This document shows, piece by piece, positions 61,781-64,000 of a stretch of 64,000 bases of DNA. Every line of letters starts with the position of its first letter. Within the stretch, counting starts at the first letter, position 1. The position numbers and the translations under genes were made by a program. Source of the DNA: Torymus aiolomorphi (taxonomy: Eukaryota; Arthropoda; Insecta; Hymenoptera; Torymidae). Where the stretch lies: assembly GCA_036365515.1 (NCBI GenBank), contig CM070873.1, positions 25,526,585 through 25,590,584 of the forward strand, read 5' to 3'. The notes beneath the pieces were generated by a model. The model worked only from the letters and a program-made list of their open reading frames with translations. It made no database searches and was not told the origin of the DNA.

Positions 61781-62400
61781 CAGATTGAGAATGATTTTTT
61801 GGACATTTTTTAATAAGCAGCGGGTTCTTTTGAAAACGTGAACGTGAAAACGCGATTGCAGATGGTTTTGGTATACGTATAGCATTGATTATTGAGCCTA
61901 GTTGGAAAATTTCATGTTTCTTAGTATACCAATATTTAATGTTTATTGTGATGCGTTTATAGAACTTGAGCCCAGTATACTTCTCTGAATAAAAAACTCA
62001 TTTGAATTTAAAAAGAAATAAACACCATGAAATAAACATTATATTTTTCACTCACAGCGCGACAATACTTTTAAGCTTTCAACTCGAGATACATCCATGA
62101 TATCGTTTCCAACTATTTTAAATAACTGTGTTACTATGATATAACATTAATTAATAAAATAACAGTTCTATAGCTTTAGTCCACTTTGTATCTACATAAT
62201 TTAGTCATTTTACACCCATGCCCTTTCTATTTTTTGCTCTTACATTTTCATGTTTACCTTTGATCGTCGAAATCACCAATTTATATAAAAATACATAACG
62301 AAGTGATCCTATTTCTATTTACACCAATATATATTTACATAAAAAATACTTGATATATAAAATATCAAAACTTGAGAAATAAACACGAACAACTTATATG
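61781..62400. other. AT-rich intergenic
   Basis: No gene recognised. Confidence 0.4.
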
Positions 62401-62643
62401 ATGGGTGATTCTCAGCAAAAGTGCACATTTTTATATGTAATCTCCGCGGTAGTAAGTAATCGTCTTTTATTGAATAATAATGGACACCTCGCAATTTTTA
62501 ATTTCACTGATATTCTAAAGTAATTAACGTTTTTCATTCTTGTAAAAAAATGTATTTTTTGAAAAAATTAAAGACTTTATATTACAAAATATATCCACGG
62601 AGGTTGCACGACAGAATGTGCACTTTTGTTGAGAATCACCCAT
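62401..62643. mobile_element. 243-bp MITE with ATGGGTGATTCTCA ends
   Basis: The left end ATGGGTGATTCTCAGCAAAA and right end TTTTGTTGAGAATCACCCAT are inverse with one mismatch. The inverted part continues through GTGCACATT, about 30 bp in all. The interior is AT-rich and non-coding. The target duplication is not clear. Confidence 0.85.
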
Positions 62644-62689
62644 ATCAATAACCATTTTATCATTTTCGACATATCCATTTCGCAAGGCT

Positions 62690-63290
62690 ACAAATCTTGC
62701 ATTCACCCATTACCCGAAGACACTATCCAACTTTTCACACACACACACACACACACACACGCGCACACACACACACACACACACACACGCACGCACACAC
62801 ACGCACGCACGTACGCACGCACACACACACACACATATATTATGCAAACGCCGCCGACAAAAACCATCGCTCCACATTATAAACCCCTTTTTCGCCTCTC
62901 ACAAGTTGGACGGAGCTACGCGCGTGGCTGCCAAGTCGCGTCCCTATCAGTGCGTTGCCAAAAAGCTTTTCTCGAGCAAGAGAGAGGAAGAGAGAGGAAG
63001 TTACGTCCAAGTAATGCATCGCATTTATCGCGCGTGCGAGCGAGCGACGACTGAACTAGTTTCCGCAGAGTTATGGGGCGCGCGTATATCACGGTGGCGA
63101 CGGATGCGCGCGCGATGATCGTATAAAGTATCAGGAACAGAGCGAGTTTTATTTGTATGCAAATTGCGTGGATCGGGCCGCGTTTCGCGGAATTCGTAGG
63201 CGCCGAAATCGTGTCGTCACAATCCGTCGTTTGAATGGCTCAGTGTTTTCGCAACGATGTGCTTCTGTTTGATGAATTAATGCGAATCGT
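62690..63290. other. GC-rich island 23 with C-to-G skew switch near 62.95-63.05 kb
   Basis: The left is a long CA/CGCA tract; the right is GCAAGAGAGAGGAAGAGAG and GTTATGGGGCGCGC, GATCGGGCCGCG. Plus frames of 142 and 61 codons are translations of the microsatellite. Confidence 0.6.
62736..62834. repeat. (CA)n microsatellite with CGCA and CGTA interruptions
   Basis: About 99 bp of imperfect CA repeat lies on the C-rich side of island 23. CA-type tracts sit on the left and GT-type on the right in several islands. Confidence 0.96.
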
Positions 63291-63850
63291 CTGGGTTTTA
63301 GAGCAAACTGAAAAACCTCACGAAAAATGGTATTTCATTAGGGTAAAAAATAAATTGGTTTCTGAATTCTGAATCTGAAATAATTTTGAAAGTCAGAATT
63401 TATTGATAAAATAATTTTGAAATGTCTTAACGATTTTGTAAAAGAACGAATGCGATAAATCTCAAATAGAATGTGACGCTTTTATTCGCGCTCTGATTTA
63501 GTAATTAGTTTGTTTACAAATTTATGCGATTTAAGTTTAGAGCATATAGAGTAAAATTCGCTAGTTTATGCTAGAATTTCTATATTATTGCATATTCTAT
63601 AACAATATCCCATCGAAAGCGTAATTTCTATGCCACCTTTATGTGGCGCTCTTTTGTTAATCGCGAATCAGTTACAAAGTTCATGCAGTCGTGAGAATAA
63701 GAGGGCGTGACAATTGTTATAAACATTGAACTTTCGGCCTGTTTACAATCCAGTGTATGATGAAATAATATTTTATTTGAAATGAAAAATGCCTTATTAA
63801 TTGAAAAACTTTAATTTTTTAATATTTATTTTTAAGAGCTATTATTTGAT
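63291..63850. other. AT-rich intergenic
   Basis: No gene recognised. Confidence 0.4.
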
Positions 63851-63852
63851 AA

Positions 63853-64000
63853 TTCCAAAGATTAAGATGGAACATTGGAAAAGCCCTAAATTCAGAGATG
63901 TTCAAGCTACATGCTTATGAATTGGCAGTGGTTTTTTTAAAGAACTTTCAAGAGATGAACTGAATTTAGGGCTTTTCCTAAGTTCCATCTTAATCTTTGG
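63853..64000. mobile_element. foldback element, truncated by window edge
   Basis: The left arm CCAAAGATTAAGATGGAAC ... AAAAGCCCTAAATTCAG (63855-63895) is mirrored by CTGAATTTAGGGCTTTTCC ... TTCCATCTTAATCTTTGG (63960-64000). The loop contains TGAATTGGCAGTGG plus a T-run, the tail motif seen at 58.1 kb. Confidence 0.8.

Noticed and set aside
62626..63054. 142-codon plus-strand ORF
   Set aside because: Much of it is Thr-His repeat from the CA microsatellite.

Overview
This is a eukaryotic nuclear window, AT-rich and intron-bearing. The gene content (a CYP4-type cytochrome P450 and a divergent ionotropic receptor) and the repeats (R1-like LINE fragments, TA- and TTAA-flanked MITEs, foldbacks) point to an insect. 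The look is hymenopteran, perhaps a parasitoid wasp, but no sequence here fixes the species. Most open reading frames in the window are chance or repeat-derived. Only two real protein-coding genes could be supported.

Region 1 (1-12.4 kb) is repeat-dominated. It holds a degenerate tandem repeat, a (CA)n microsatellite beside a decayed mobile-element ORF (C-terminal tip of an EEP endonuclease, then a ubiquitin-protease-like stretch), a 5'-truncated R1-like LINE with a clear target-site duplication, a foldback, and two nested-MITE composites. One of those MITEs carries a tRNA-like sequence.

Region 2 (12.4-24 kb) carries the genes. A complete 12-exon CYP4-like gene lies on the minus strand (507 codons reconstructed exon by exon, all splice phases consistent). 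An intronless ionotropic receptor lies on the plus strand and is open for 579 codons except for one in-frame TGA near the N-terminus. Diverged direct repeats of about 0.5 kb flank the receptor. The P450's large first intron hosts two inverted-repeat elements.

Region 3 (24-64 kb) has no recognisable host exon. Its striking feature is a series of about 23 GC- and CpG-rich islands, 0.3-1.2 kb each, roughly every 1-3 kb (with a longer repeat-filled gap at 30-35 kb) in AT-rich DNA. Every one I inspected has a C-rich left flank and a G-rich right flank on the plus strand, an upward GC-skew switch. Several hold GA/TC runs, TAAT-type motifs or TATA-like boxes. They may be regulatory or bidirectional initiation sites, replication origins or recombination hotspots; the sequence alone does not decide. 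Between them lie a LINE fragment, a duplicated 0.75-kb repeat (one copy split by a 727-bp foldback), more MITEs and microsatellites, and a good CTCF-like motif at 30.5 kb.

The two genes have no evident joint pathway: one is a detoxification or lipid mono-oxygenase, the other a putative chemoreceptor. All boundaries, translations and base counts were made by eye.
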